NCBI GenBank assembly: GCA_947494145.1
Contig: CANLTZ010000001.1
Span: 186,001-250,000, forward strand
DNA from: an uncultured Jannaschia sp.
GTDB lineage: Bacteria; Pseudomonadota; Alphaproteobacteria; Rhodobacterales; Rhodobacteraceae
Direction: 5' to 3'
DNA: 64,000 nucleotides
Position numbers and translations under genes: made by a program. The notes beneath the pieces are model-generated. The model worked only from the letters and a program-made list of their open reading frames with translations, was not told the DNA's origin and ran no database searches. Positions 1 through 7,694 of this stretch are shown here, piece after piece. How positions within the stretch are numbered: position 1 is the first letter of the stretch; each line of letters opens with the position of its first letter.

Positions 1-270
1 GCTTTCCGCCCGTTCGAGCCGCGCGTCGCCGCTTGGCTGGCGCGGCGCGAACAATCATTGAAGTGGGTCGCTTTGGGGCTGGGCATCGCAAGCACGGTGG
101 CCATCGTGCAGGATTGGGAGCCCTGGCCCATGGTCTTCGGGCTGCCCTTCTGTCTGATCTGGATGCTATATGCGTGGCTCCGTTCGGAGCGGCAGTTGAA
201 ATATGTCAACCTGCTATTTGCGGCGCTTTACGTATATGGGCTGCTGCGCTGGTGGGTTCTGGTGGCCTAG
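1..270 (+). CDS. C-terminal part of a small integral membrane protein (cut by window edge)
   Basis: The reading frame is open from the first base and stops at 268-270, so the true start lies upstream. The 89 visible residues hold three hydrophobic segments, at about residues 21-36, 43-60 and 67-86. A short Arg-rich stretch (R-R-E-Q) precedes the first one. Aromatic residues are frequent (several Trp-Tyr pairs), as is usual for small inner-membrane proteins. I do not recognise the family. A TTG at 58 could serve as an internal start, but it would cut into the charged segment before the first helix, so the upstream extension is more likely real. Confidence 0.6.
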   Translation, partial: AFRPFEPRVAAWLARREQSLKWVALGLGIASTVAIVQDWEPWPMVFGLPFCLIWMLYAWLRSERQLKYVNLLFAALYVYGLLRWWVLVA

Positions 271-498
271 TGTTGCGTCCCTTGGCATAGCCTCGGCTGA
301 TCCAGGCGGGAAGCACCCTGGCGGCGCCGGTATTGCATCTCCCTGACCTGTTGCCGTGCGGGACCAAGCTTCGATTGGTGGCGCAAGTCGAAACAAATCG
401 GACTTGGCAGACGTGCTTTTCTCGCGCCGCGACTGGCATCTTCTGTTCGGAAAGTCCGGGTTCTGGCAATTGAATGACGGCGTCCCGCCCCCGCAATA

Positions 499-945
499 TC
501 ACTCCAAAGGCGGTCCCACGAAGCTGATATTATGCGCCGCCGCGATCTCGCGGACCCGGTCCATGTCGCGCGTCGGGTCGACCCCTGCGGCGGTCACGGC
601 AGCAAAGAAGCCGCTGGCCATACCCGGTGACAATTGCACCAAGGCCACCGAAGGCTCCAACCCTTTGAACGTATGAGGCAATCCCGGAGGGATCATCATG
701 ACGTCGCCCGCCTTGGCCACGAATTCCCGGTCCCCGGCAACGAAGCGCAGGCGGCCCGACAGGACGGTGAAAACCTCATGCTCTTTCCCATGCACATGGA
801 GCGGCGGGCCCGCGCCCTCGGGGATCTCCTCCTCCCAAATGGCGAAGGCGCCCCCGGTGGCGTCGCTGGGGACGCGGGTGCGGCGGACAAGCCCGAAGGC
901 GCGGTTTTCGGGGCCTGTGCCAGCGGCGGCGTGTATAGCGTCCAT
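499..945 (-). CDS. Single-domain cupin protein
   Basis: A 148-residue protein with the cupin metal site. His50, His52 and Glu57 fit motif 1, and His91 in the G-L-P-H turn fits motif 2. It is therefore probably a small metal-binding beta-barrel. Such proteins may be dioxygenases, isomerases or plain ligand binders, and nothing here tells which. The ATG at 945 was chosen because GGGAG lies just upstream on the minus strand. The frame stays open further 5' into the neighbouring gene, but that extension has no cupin character. It lies 10 bp downstream of the glycosyltransferase gene on the same strand and may share its transcript. Confidence 0.8.
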   Translation of the reverse strand: MDAIHAAAGTGPENRAFGLVRRTRVPSDATGGAFAIWEEEIPEGAGPPLHVHGKEHEVFTVLSGRLRFVAGDREFVAKAGDVMMIPPGLPHTFKGLEPSVALVQLSPGMASGFFAAVTAAGVDPTRDMDRVREIAAAHNISFVGPPLE

Positions 946-955
946 GGGTGTCTCC

Positions 956-1789
956 CTATCCTTTATGCAGATGATCGCGCAGCCGGTCGGCATCCAGAAA
1001 GGGGAAATCGGCCTGCAATCGACGTTTGAAATCGCCCCATTCCAGGGCTTCATGGCCACGCATTGCCGCGCTGCCTTCCTCCAGACGGGCGCTGTCATGG
1101 TGGTCCAGATGGGTCAACAGAAAGCCCGGCCCATCATTGTCGGTGATGGCGTGCCAGCGTTTGGCCAAGCTGAAATGCCCGAAGCCATAGATGGTGGCGA
1201 GCCCAGTCCATTTGGGTGGCAGACGGGCGGCGAGCCCTGCACCCAGATAGGCCATTTCCAACGCGTAGCCTTGGGCCGGGCGGTCGGAATAAAGCGACAC
1301 GACGAGGCCCCTTAGGGTGGAAAACGTCCAGGCGCGAAAGCCGTCCATGGCACGGGTCACGCGCTGCAAGCGTTCGATGTAATTGGCCGACAGGCAATCG
1401 TCGTCGTCTATGCGAAACTGCACGGCGCGCGGCATGTCCCACCGCTCCAACACGGGCAGGAAGCCGGAATCCACGTCTCGGGCCGATGAGATTTCCACCT
1501 CCACCCTTGGCTCGTCGGCCACCAATTGGCGTAGCCGCGCCCGCATCTCGGGCGGCATCAGGTCCGATGTCAGCACGATCAGCCGCCAGTCCGGGCAACT
1601 TTGTGCTTTGAGAGAGGTCAAAAGCAGATGCTCGAAGGTCCAGAACCGCGCCTCCATCCGGGCGGGATCGTAGAGCGTGTCGGCCGCTTTGTGCAGAAGT
1701 GCTACCTCATCGGCCGAGCGGTCGCGCCAGGCAACCCAATCGCCCCGGCCCACAAAGGAAAAGCGGCAGAGGCCGACGACAGGTTCCAT
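956..1789 (-). CDS. Putative rhamnosyltransferase-like glycosyltransferase
   Basis: A 277-residue protein resembling the 'putative rhamnosyl transferase' family (Rhamno_transf) found in roseobacters. It has an N-terminal nucleotide-sugar fold region and an acidic run of four Asp at residues 128-131, followed by Cys. This run is the likely metal and sugar-nucleotide site of a GT-A enzyme. A W-x-L-I-V-L-T-S segment near residue 68 is also typical. The start ATG (1787-1789) shares its A with the stop TGA of the upstream flavin reductase gene, so translation is coupled. No signal peptide or membrane segment is seen, so a cytoplasmic enzyme acting on surface glycans is inferred. The substrate is unknown. 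Confidence 0.7.
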   Translation of the reverse strand: MEPVVGLCRFSFVGRGDWVAWRDRSADEVALLHKAADTLYDPARMEARFWTFEHLLLTSLKAQSCPDWRLIVLTSDLMPPEMRARLRQLVADEPRVEVEISSARDVDSGFLPVLERWDMPRAVQFRIDDDDCLSANYIERLQRVTRAMDGFRAWTFSTLRGLVVSLYSDRPAQGYALEMAYLGAGLAARLPPKWTGLATIYGFGHFSLAKRWHAITDNDGPGFLLTHLDHHDSARLEEGSAAMRGHEALEWGDFKRRLQADFPFLDADRLRDHLHKG

Positions 1790-2391
1790 CACTCGTCGGG
1801 CCGTGCCAGGGAAAAGAGGCTTTCGACCCGGCAATAGTCGCGGTAGCCCAGCCGCGCCATGGGCCCGAAGGACATCACGTCGAAGCGCCCGTCGCGGATG
1901 CAATCGTCGCGCATATGGACGCCCGTGACCTGTCCGAAGACGGCGAAATTGGCTTCGCCGGGCAATTGAACGATCTGGGTCAACTTGCATTCCAGCGACG
2001 CAGGCGCGCCTGCCACGCGGGGGCAGTCGATCGTGTCGCATTGGACCTTTTCCACACCTGCGACGGCAAATTCGTCGGTCCCCGCCGGATGGGCGCCGCT
2101 GCTGGCATTCATGACGTCGCGGGCGGCGTATTCGACGATGTTGACGCAAAACACCCCACTTTCGCGGATCTGCGCCACGCTGTCCTTGGTGCCATCGCGG
2201 TCATCTTTGGCCGAGGTGGAAGCGAACATGACCTGCGGCGGGACATAGGCGACCGCGTTGAAGAAGCTGTAGGGCGCCAGGTTGTCGCCCTGGGTGCCGC
2301 GTGTGCTGATCCACCCGATGGGCCGGGGCGCGACGATGGCGTTGAACGGATTGTGGGGCAGGCCGTGGCCATCTTCGGGGCGGTAGAACAT
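1789..2391 (-). CDS. Flavin reductase-like (FMN-binding split-barrel) protein
   Basis: A 200-residue protein of the flavin reductase-like domain family. The N-terminal segment N-P-F-N-A-I-V-A-P-R-P-I-G-W-I-S is the family hallmark. It is followed by L-A-P-Y-S-F-F-N-A and a C-terminal S-F-G-P-M-A-R-L-G-Y segment. These proteins bind FMN and either reduce flavin with NAD(P)H for a partner oxygenase or act on unknown substrates. The ATG at 2391 is supported by AAGGAG about 8 bases upstream; an in-frame extension to 2535 lacks family similarity. It overlaps the glycosyltransferase gene by one base (TGATG). No flavin-dependent monooxygenase lies nearby. Confidence 0.85.
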   Translation of the reverse strand: MFYRPEDGHGLPHNPFNAIVAPRPIGWISTRGTQGDNLAPYSFFNAVAYVPPQVMFASTSAKDDRDGTKDSVAQIRESGVFCVNIVEYAARDVMNASSGAHPAGTDEFAVAGVEKVQCDTIDCPRVAGAPASLECKLTQIVQLPGEANFAVFGQVTGVHMRDDCIRDGRFDVMSFGPMARLGYRDYCRVESLFSLARPDE

Positions 2392-2590
2392 GCGCTGACT
2401 CCTTGGCGTTGGTGGTACGACTAGAGCGTTTCTTGATGGCTTGGAACCAGGGGGACGGCGTCCTTTGATTGGTTCCGAGGCGAAGTGACCACCCAAGTTC
2501 TTGACTAAAAAAACCCCTACCTGCGATGCGAACACATCGCTCTCGAAGGCGGGTGAATTGTCGGCGAAGAAATCTTAGAGGTGCGTCAAC

Positions 2591-2908
2591 ATGAGCACGG
2601 ATACATTCGTACTTTGCCTTTTGGCCTGCGCCGCGCTGACCGCTTGCCAGACCATGCCCACACCAAGCAGGGGCGAGGTACAGGTCCTTAGCGATATCGA
2701 GTTGAATGGGCCGATGCCGGAGGCATTCCGCGAACTTGTCGTCGTGGTCGAGCCCTATGCCGCATTATACGTTACCGAAACTGGCGGGGGTGGGGGCAGG
2801 ATCGGCGGTCAATCGTCCTTTGAAGCTGCGAAAAGCGGGGCCCTTGCCCAGTGTGAGGAGATCAACCCAGATCGGACCCGCACTCTCTACGCGACCAAGA
2901 CACCCTAG
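2591..2908 (+). CDS. Small lipoprotein of unknown function
   Basis: A 105-residue protein with a lipoprotein signal peptide. A hydrophobic segment ends in the lipobox L-T-A-C, with the lipidated Cys at residue 19. The mature part includes a five-glycine run and no domain I recognise. The last third (A-K-S-G-A-L-A-Q-C-E-E) resembles small outer-membrane lipoproteins annotated only as hypothetical in roseobacters. An AGAGG-like ribosome binding site precedes the ATG. The gene diverges from the flavin reductase across a 199-bp region of lower GC that probably contains both promoters. Confidence 0.7.
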   Translation: MSTDTFVLCLLACAALTACQTMPTPSRGEVQVLSDIELNGPMPEAFRELVVVVEPYAALYVTETGGGGGRIGGQSSFEAAKSGALAQCEEINPDRTRTLYATKTP

Positions 2909-2988
2909 CGGGTCCCCGGCTTCCCAGGGGGGTTGCCAAACACTGAATCCCTCTGGCCCCCGGCTTCCTGGGCCGCCAAAAGCCCCCC

Positions 2989-3474
2989 ATGGACATGCAC
3001 CGCGAAACAGAGGCCGACCGTTGGGAGGTGGAGGCCCTGCTCGACACCTGCTTCGCGCCAGGGCGCACGGCGCTGTCGTCCTACCGGCTGCGCGAAGGGG
3101 TGCCGCCCGCGCGGGATCTGTGCCTGCTGATCCGCGGCGATCTGGGGGAAGTGGCGGGCGCGATCCGGTTCTGGCCCATCCGCGTCGGCACCCATAACGC
3201 CATGCTGCTGGGCCCCGTGGCCGTCCACCCCACTAGGCAGGGGGAGGGGCTGGGCGCGTTGCTCATCCAATCCGGGCTGGACCGCGCCGTGGTGGCGGGC
3301 GTGACGCGGGTGCTGCTGGTGGGCGATGCCTCCTATTACGGGCGGTTCGGGTTCCAGCCTGTCCGCGGTGTTCATATGCCGCCGCCCACCAATCCCGACC
3401 GGGTCCTGGGCCGCGGCGATTGGACGGGGGTGACGGGGCAGGTCTTGCCGATGCCACATTCACCCTCCACCTAA
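2989..3474 (+). CDS. GNAT family N-acetyltransferase
   Basis: A 161-residue protein with the Gcn5-related acetyltransferase fold. The acetyl-CoA binding loop is V-A-V-H-P-T-R-Q-G-E-G-L-G at about residues 76-88 and fits the Q/R-x-x-G-x-G/A pattern. The segment Y-Y-G-R-F-G-F at about residues 118-124 is the usual C-terminal GNAT signature. It matches the group of predicted N-acetyltransferases related to YhbS. The acceptor substrate cannot be read from the sequence. The stop lies 6 bp before the first EcsC gene, so the three genes from 2989 to 5047 probably form one transcript. Confidence 0.85.
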   Translation: MDMHRETEADRWEVEALLDTCFAPGRTALSSYRLREGVPPARDLCLLIRGDLGEVAGAIRFWPIRVGTHNAMLLGPVAVHPTRQGEGLGALLIQSGLDRAVVAGVTRVLLVGDASYYGRFGFQPVRGVHMPPPTNPDRVLGRGDWTGVTGQVLPMPHSPST

Positions 3475-3480
3475 GGCTTC

Positions 3481-4236
3481 ATGAAAGACCGTCTGAATAG
3501 CGAAGAAATTCTTATTCCCGTCGACCGCGAGGCGGAGTTGGACGCCCTGGCTGACGTGATGCGCAAAGCCTCGGGCGCGGGTCTGCAAGTGGTGAACGCC
3601 CTGGGTACGCCCACGCGCAACCTGCTGGCCGTGCTGCCGGGCTTCGTCACCAACCGGATCGAAAAGGCCACCATCTCGGCCCTCGACCAGTCCTTTCGCG
3701 CCGCCGCCGCCACACGCGGCCCTGTGGGAGACGCGCCCGATTGGCTGACCCGCGCCATGACGCTGGGCACCGGGGGCGCCGCTGGGATGGGTGGCTTGCC
3801 CGCCGCCTTGGCGGAGATTCCGGTGACGACCACCGTCATCTTGCGCGCCATCCAGGGCATCGCCAGCGCCCATGGCTTCGACCCCGAACGCCCCGATGTG
3901 CGCGATGCCTGCCTCAGCGTCTTCGCCGCCGATGCGCCGCTGGACCAACCCAATGAGCCGGACCTGTCGTTCCTGACCATGCGCATGACGACGACCGGCT
4001 TGACAGCTCTGATCGCGCGCGTGGCGCCCCGCTTGTCGGTGGCGTTGGGTCAGAAAGTTGCCGCCCAGGCTGTGCCCGTCTTGGGCGTGGCGGTGGGGGC
4101 GGCGACGAACTACGTCTACACCGCCTATTACCAAGATATCGCGCGGATTCAGTTCGGCCTCATGCGCCTCTCGGAGCAGGAAGGACAGTCGATGGAGCGT
4201 TTGGTCCACGACCTCAAAGGCCGCCTGATCGACTGA
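3481..4236 (+). CDS. EcsC family protein, first of a tandem pair
   Basis: A 251-residue protein of the EcsC family, named after the third gene of the Bacillus ecs locus. The recognisable parts are a charged N-terminus (I-L-I-P-V-D-R-E-A-E-L-D), a glycine-rich central stretch (G-T-G-G-A-A-G-M-G-G-L-P) and a hydrophobic segment before T-N-Y-V-Y-T-A-Y-Y-Q-D-I-A at about 215-230. The biochemical function of the family is not established; membrane association is likely. It is clearly paralogous to the next gene along its whole length, pointing to an old tandem duplication. The start is the first ATG after the GNAT gene. Confidence 0.85.
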   Translation: MKDRLNSEEILIPVDREAELDALADVMRKASGAGLQVVNALGTPTRNLLAVLPGFVTNRIEKATISALDQSFRAAAATRGPVGDAPDWLTRAMTLGTGGAAGMGGLPAALAEIPVTTTVILRAIQGIASAHGFDPERPDVRDACLSVFAADAPLDQPNEPDLSFLTMRMTTTGLTALIARVAPRLSVALGQKVAAQAVPVLGVAVGAATNYVYTAYYQDIARIQFGLMRLSEQEGQSMERLVHDLKGRLID

Positions 4237-4279
4237 CGCGATCTTGGGTTTCCGCAGCGGCACACCTATCTGACAGATC

Positions 4280-5047
4280 ATGCAAAGCCCGTTTCGAAAG
4301 CGCCCGAAAGAACAGGTCTTCCTACCCCTCAACCGGGAGGAGGAGCTTGACCGCGTGGCCGAGCAACTCCGCCGTTCATCCGGTATGGGGGTGCAGATCC
4401 TGTCCCTGCTCGGCACGCAGGTTGAAGGCCTGACGCAGCTTTTGCCCGAAGGCGTGCGCGACGGTCTCGACGGGGTGACAGCCTCGGCACTGGATTACGC
4501 CTTCGATGCCGCAGCGGCGTCCCGTGGGGGGCGACTGGGCGACACGTCGGAATGGCTGACCCGCGCCATCACCATGGGCACCGGGGCGGTGGGCGGCTCG
4601 GGCGGCTTGCCGGCCACATTGGCCGAGTTGCCGGTGACCACGACGATCATCCTGCGCGCCATCCAAGGCATTGCCGACGAACATGGCTTCGACCCGGCCA
4701 AGCCCGAGGTGCGGACCGCCTGCCTGCGCACTTTCGCCGCCGCCGGGCCGTTGGACGACGACGATGATATCGACCTGTCCTTTCTGACGTTGCGCCTGAC
4801 GGTCACGGGGGCCACGGTGAAGAACATGATCGCAAAGGTTGCCCCGCGCTTGGCTATCCCATTGGGCCAGAAACTGGCGGCGCAGGCCGTGCCCGTCATC
4901 GGTGCTGCGGCGGGCGCGGCGACGAACTATGTCTACACAAGCTACTATCAGGACATGGCGCGCGTGCAGTTCGGGCTCATGCGATTGGGTGAAAGCACGG
5001 GCGAAAGCGTCGAAGACCTGACGGCGGATTTGAAGAAGCGTCTGTAG
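4280..5047 (+). CDS. EcsC family protein, second of a tandem pair
   Basis: A 255-residue EcsC-family paralogue of the preceding gene. Conserved blocks include E-W-L-T-R-A-I-T-M-G-T-G, the L-P-V-T-T-T-I-I-L-R-A-I-Q-G-I-A stretch, and T-N-Y-V-Y-T-S-Y-Y-Q-D-M-A near the C-terminus. It differs in carrying a run of five Asp at about residues 159-163, where the first copy has a neutral loop. That may mean the two copies are not redundant. It sits 43 bp after the first copy on the same strand. Function unknown; membrane-associated by family analogy. Confidence 0.85.
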   Translation: MQSPFRKRPKEQVFLPLNREEELDRVAEQLRRSSGMGVQILSLLGTQVEGLTQLLPEGVRDGLDGVTASALDYAFDAAAASRGGRLGDTSEWLTRAITMGTGAVGGSGGLPATLAELPVTTTIILRAIQGIADEHGFDPAKPEVRTACLRTFAAAGPLDDDDDIDLSFLTLRLTVTGATVKNMIAKVAPRLAIPLGQKLAAQAVPVIGAAAGAATNYVYTSYYQDMARVQFGLMRLGESTGESVEDLTADLKKRL

Positions 5048-5136
5048 CGGGTTTTCGGGCTGAGACCGGCGCCCTTTGGGTTTGATTTCGGTCCTGGGCG
5101 CGAAGCTGAAACGACCTGCGACGCTTTACGGCGGGG

Positions 5137-5685
5137 TTAAGGCTGCCACTTAATCGAACAGCCCATGCTCGGCATCTGCACGTCTGGCCCCTCTCCGGTC
5201 TGCGCGATCAACTCCATGGCCTCCACCAATTCGCGTTGCCGCCCTGCGGGGTCGCCCATGGCCGCGCTGTCCAAACGGCCGCGATATTGCAACGCGCCAT
5301 CCCCGTTGAGCCCGAAGAAATCCGGCGTGCAGACCGCGCCCCAGGCCTTTCCCACCGCTTGGTCCTCATCCACCAGATAGGGGAACCCAAATCCATGGGC
5401 CTCAGCAAACCGCGCCATCTGGGGCGGGGCGTCGGCGGGCACACGGCGCCAATCGTTGGACATAACCGCCAGGACCCCAGTACCCGCCGCCATCAACTCC
5501 GCCGTGTCCGCTGCCAGCCGGTCGGCGATGGCCTTCACATAAGGACAATGGTTGCAGATGAACGCCACCAGCAACCCGCGCGGGCCCAGATGGTCGGACA
5601 TGGCGAAGACCTTGTCCGCGGGGTCGGACAGAGTGAAATCGGGCATCTTGCGGCCAAAGTCGCAGACGGGCGTGTCAAGCAGCAT
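5137..5685 (-). CDS. Thioredoxin-fold / AhpC-TSA family protein
   Basis: A 182-residue thioredoxin-like protein of the redoxin type. It has A-F-I-C-N-H-C-P-Y-V-K at about residues 42-52, followed by the family's V-M-S-N-D region and the A-V-C-T-P-D-F-F-G-L segment at about 117-126. The C-N-H-C pair could form a CxxC redox site, and the Cys-Thr-Pro segment supplies the cis-proline side of the fold. Redox substrates are unknown. The start lies 3 bp after the ArsR gene stop, so the two are probably co-transcribed and the regulator may control this gene. Cytosolic: no signal peptide is seen. Confidence 0.85.
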   Translation of the reverse strand: MLLDTPVCDFGRKMPDFTLSDPADKVFAMSDHLGPRGLLVAFICNHCPYVKAIADRLAADTAELMAAGTGVLAVMSNDWRRVPADAPPQMARFAEAHGFGFPYLVDEDQAVGKAWGAVCTPDFFGLNGDGALQYRGRLDSAAMGDPAGRQRELVEAMELIAQTGEGPDVQMPSMGCSIKWQP

Positions 5686-5688
5686 GGG

Positions 5689-6006
5689 TCAGATCTCCTC
5701 GTTCAACAGACGTTCCAACGCGTCTAGGTCGGGGCCGTCGAACTGGCCGAAGGCCTGCATCCAGACGGAGGCGTCGCGCAGGGCATCGGGTTCCAGCTTG
5801 CACCAGACGACCCGGCCTCGTCGTTCCTGTGCGATCAATCCCGCGCGGGCCAGCACGCCCAGATGCTTCGAGATCGCGGCCAGCGAAATCCCAAATGGCG
5901 CCGCCACATCCGTGACGGCCATGTCGTCTTCCAGCAACAACGCCAGGATAGCCCTGCGGGTCGGGTCGGCCAAGGCGGCAAAGACGGCGTCGAGCGGGTC
6001 TGGCAT
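5689..6006 (-). CDS. ArsR-family winged-helix transcriptional regulator
   Basis: A 105-residue regulator. The helix-turn-helix reads V-T-D-V-A-A-P-F-G-I-S-L-A-A-I-S-K-H-L (about 33-51), followed by the wing R-R-G-R-V-V-W-C-K-L. The N-terminal A-L-A-D-P-T-R-R-A-I-L segment is typical of the ArsR/SdpR group. The classical metal-binding Cys motif of ArsR/SmtB (ELCVCDL) is absent, so metal sensing is not supported. The ATG at 6006 gives the usual N-terminus; a TTG at 6042 is an alternative. It lies upstream of the thioredoxin-like gene and divergent from the ATP synthase operon, with a palindrome between them. Confidence 0.85.
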   Translation of the reverse strand: MPDPLDAVFAALADPTRRAILALLLEDDMAVTDVAAPFGISLAAISKHLGVLARAGLIAQERRGRVVWCKLEPDALRDASVWMQAFGQFDGPDLDALERLLNEEI

Positions 6007-6047
6007 GGCCCGGCGGATGGCGCAGTGGGGCAGGGCGGTCAAGAACG

Positions 6048-6065
6048 TTCAACGTTTCGGTTGAA
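6048..6065. promoter_or_regulatory. Candidate ArsR operator (perfect inverted repeat)
   Basis: TTCAAC, six spacer bases, GTTGAA: a perfect 6-6-6 inverted repeat 42 bp upstream of the ArsR start. An overlapping shorter palindrome GAACGTTC lies at 6043-6050. Position and symmetry fit autoregulation by the adjacent ArsR protein. Binding is inferred. Confidence 0.45.
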
Positions 6066-6156
6066 TGTGCCTAGGCCGCGACAGCCCGTCGCGGACCGTT
6101 ATGGGGAGCTTGCAAACATCTGTTATAAAACAAGTAAATCGACACCCTTCCGCGCG

Positions 6157-6185
6157 TTGACTCGCCCTGCCGCCCACCATAGACC
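6157..6185 (+). promoter_or_regulatory. Candidate housekeeping promoter of the atpI operon
   Basis: TTGACT at 6157-6162, a 17-bp spacer, and TAGACC at 6180-6185, about 25 bp before the atpI ATG. The -35 is near consensus and the -10 is weak, as is common in Rhodobacteraceae housekeeping promoters. No experimental start is known from the sequence. Confidence 0.45.
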
Positions 6186-6210
6186 CTCTCCAACATTCGT
6201 GGGGTGCTTC

Positions 6211-6555
6211 ATGCCGACCGACGACGATGCCGACCGCCTGCGCGCCCTAGAGGCGAAGCTTGCGGAAAAGCGTCCGGCCGACAAACACCACATGGAGGAG
6301 CATTATTCACAGGCGCAACTGGCCTGGCGGATGGTGATCGAGCTCGTGGCCGGTCTGGGGATCGGCTTCGGCATCGGTTACGGCTTCGACTACCTGCTGG
6401 GGACTGAACCCTGGCTCATGGTGGTGTTTACCCTTCTGGGCTTCGCGGCCGGGGTGAAGACGATGATTGCCTCCGCGCAGGAGGTGCAGGGGCGGCTCGA
6501 CGCGATGTCCGCCTTGAAGGAACCCGGCGCCGGCGCGCCGAAAGACGAGGACTGA
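6211..6555 (+). CDS. atpI: ATP synthase protein I
   Basis: A 114-residue AtpI protein, the small membrane factor that begins F0 operons and is thought to help c-ring assembly or Mg2+ supply. The N-terminal 40 residues are charged. Two hydrophobic helices follow at about 47-67 and 71-90, the first with the glycine pattern [14 protein letters not shown] and the second starting [10 protein letters not shown]. The ATG at 6211 follows the predicted promoter; in-frame sequence further upstream is noncoding in character. The stop is one base before the atpB ATG, so the two genes are cotranslated. Confidence 0.93.
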   Translation: MPTDDDADRLRALEAKLAEKRPADKHHMEEHYSQAQLAWRMVIELVAGLGIGFGIGYGFDYLLGTEPWLMVVFTLLGFAAGVKTMIASAQEVQGRLDAMSALKEPGAGAPKDED

Positions 6556-6556
6556 G

Positions 6557-7309
6557 ATGGCCGAACCCAGCGAAGGCGGATTGTCGTTCCACCCGATGGA
6601 CCAATTCATCATCAAGCCGCTGTTCGGCGATGCGGGTGATCCGGTCTATTGGCATACCATCACCAATTCCACCTTCTGGATGGCCCTTGCGGTCCTGTCG
6701 GTCGTGGCCCTGTTCGTGCTGGGGACCAAGGGGCGCGGCATCGTGCCGGGCCGCACGCAATCCGTGGCGGAACTGGCTTATGGCTTCGTCCATAAGATGG
6801 TCGAAGACGTGGCCGGTAAGGACGCTTTGAAGTTCTTCCCCTACATCTTCACATTGTTTCTTTTCATTCTCTTCGCCAACTTCCTGGCGCTTATTCCGAC
6901 CTCCTTCTCACCCACTTCGCATATTGCGGTGACGGCTATCCTCGGCTTCGGGGTCTTCTTTACCGTAACTATCGTGGGCTTTGTCAAAAACGGCCCTGGC
7001 TTCCTAAGCCTTTTCTGGGTGTCTTCTGCCCCCATGGCGCTGCGGCCCATCCTGGCGGTGATCGAGGTGATTTCCTACTTTGTCCGGCCCGTCAGCCACT
7101 CCATCCGTCTGGCAGGCAACATCATGGCAGGCCACGCCGTGCTCAAGGTCTTCGCGGGCTTCGCCGCCGTGACCGCTGTGGCGCCGCTCTCGATCCTGGG
7201 GGTCGTGGCGATCTATGGGCTCGAAGTGCTGGTTTCCGCCATCCAGGCCTACGTCTTCACCATTCTCACCTGCGTCTACCTCAAGGACGCGCTGCATCCG
7301 CATCACTAA
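6557..7309 (+). CDS. atpB: F0F1 ATP synthase subunit a
   Basis: A 250-residue subunit a, the stator part of the proton channel. The essential arginine facing the c-ring is Arg184 in [12 protein letters not shown]. Several transmembrane helices are evident (about 40-57, 95-115, 125-143, 160-180 and 195-240). The N-terminal H-P-M-D-Q-F element is typical of alphaproteobacterial AtpB. Length and motifs look intact. The gene starts one base after atpI and is followed by a 68-bp gap before atpE. Confidence 0.97.
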   Translation: MAEPSEGGLSFHPMDQFIIKPLFGDAGDPVYWHTITNSTFWMALAVLSVVALFVLGTKGRGIVPGRTQSVAELAYGFVHKMVEDVAGKDALKFFPYIFTLFLFILFANFLALIPTSFSPTSHIAVTAILGFGVFFTVTIVGFVKNGPGFLSLFWVSSAPMALRPILAVIEVISYFVRPVSHSIRLAGNIMAGHAVLKVFAGFAAVTAVAPLSILGVVAIYGLEVLVSAIQAYVFTILTCVYLKDALHPHH

Positions 7310-7377
7310 CGTCCCGGACGCCGTGGCAACGCGGCGCTCCGATCAATACCAAGCTTCCCATCGTAAGGAGATACCCC

Positions 7378-7623
7378 ATGGAAGGCGACATCATCGTTCT
7401 GGCCGATACCGGCAAATTCATCGGCGCAGGCCTGGCTGCCATCGGTTCCGGCGCCGCCGCCATCGGTGTGGGCAACGTGGCTGGCAACTTCCTGGCAGGC
7501 GCCCTGCGCAACCCCTCGGCCGCGGGCGGCCAGACCGCCACGCTTTTCATCGGTATCGCCTTCGCGGAAGCCCTGGGCATTTTCGCCTTCCTGGTGGCGC
7601 TGCTGCTGATGTTCGCCGTCTAA
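7378..7623 (+). CDS. atpE: F0F1 ATP synthase subunit c
   Basis: An 81-residue subunit c, the proteolipid of the rotating ring. There are two transmembrane helices: the first has the glycine-rich packing pattern around residues 16-34, and the second carries the proton-binding carboxylate Glu64 in A-F-A-E-A-L-G. The polar loop R-N-P-S is present at 44-47. A strong AAGGAG ribosome binding site precedes the ATG. A stable hairpin lies after the gene, between atpE and the b' gene. Intact by length and motifs. Confidence 0.97.
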   Translation: MEGDIIVLADTGKFIGAGLAAIGSGAAAIGVGNVAGNFLAGALRNPSAAGGQTATLFIGIAFAEALGIFAFLVALLLMFAV

Positions 7624-7646
7624 GGCGACATTCGATCCTTACGCTT

Positions 7647-7670
7647 GGCGGAGGGGCCTGTCCCTCCGCC
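7647..7670 (+). other. Intra-operon RNA hairpin between atpE and the b' subunit gene
   Basis: A perfect 9-bp stem (GGCGGAGGG with CCCTCCGCC) around a 6-base loop, 23 bp after the atpE stop. No T-run follows, so it is not a classical terminator. It could protect the atpE 3' end or attenuate downstream genes, which would suit the excess of c subunits needed per complex. Confidence 0.6.
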
Positions 7671-7694
7671 GAAGGACCAATCTAGGGGATACCC

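Noticed and set aside
6110-6129. TTGCAA and TATAAA upstream of atpI as a promoter
   Set aside because: The two boxes are separated by only 8 bp, too close for sigma-70. A better pair with 17-bp spacing lies nearer the gene.
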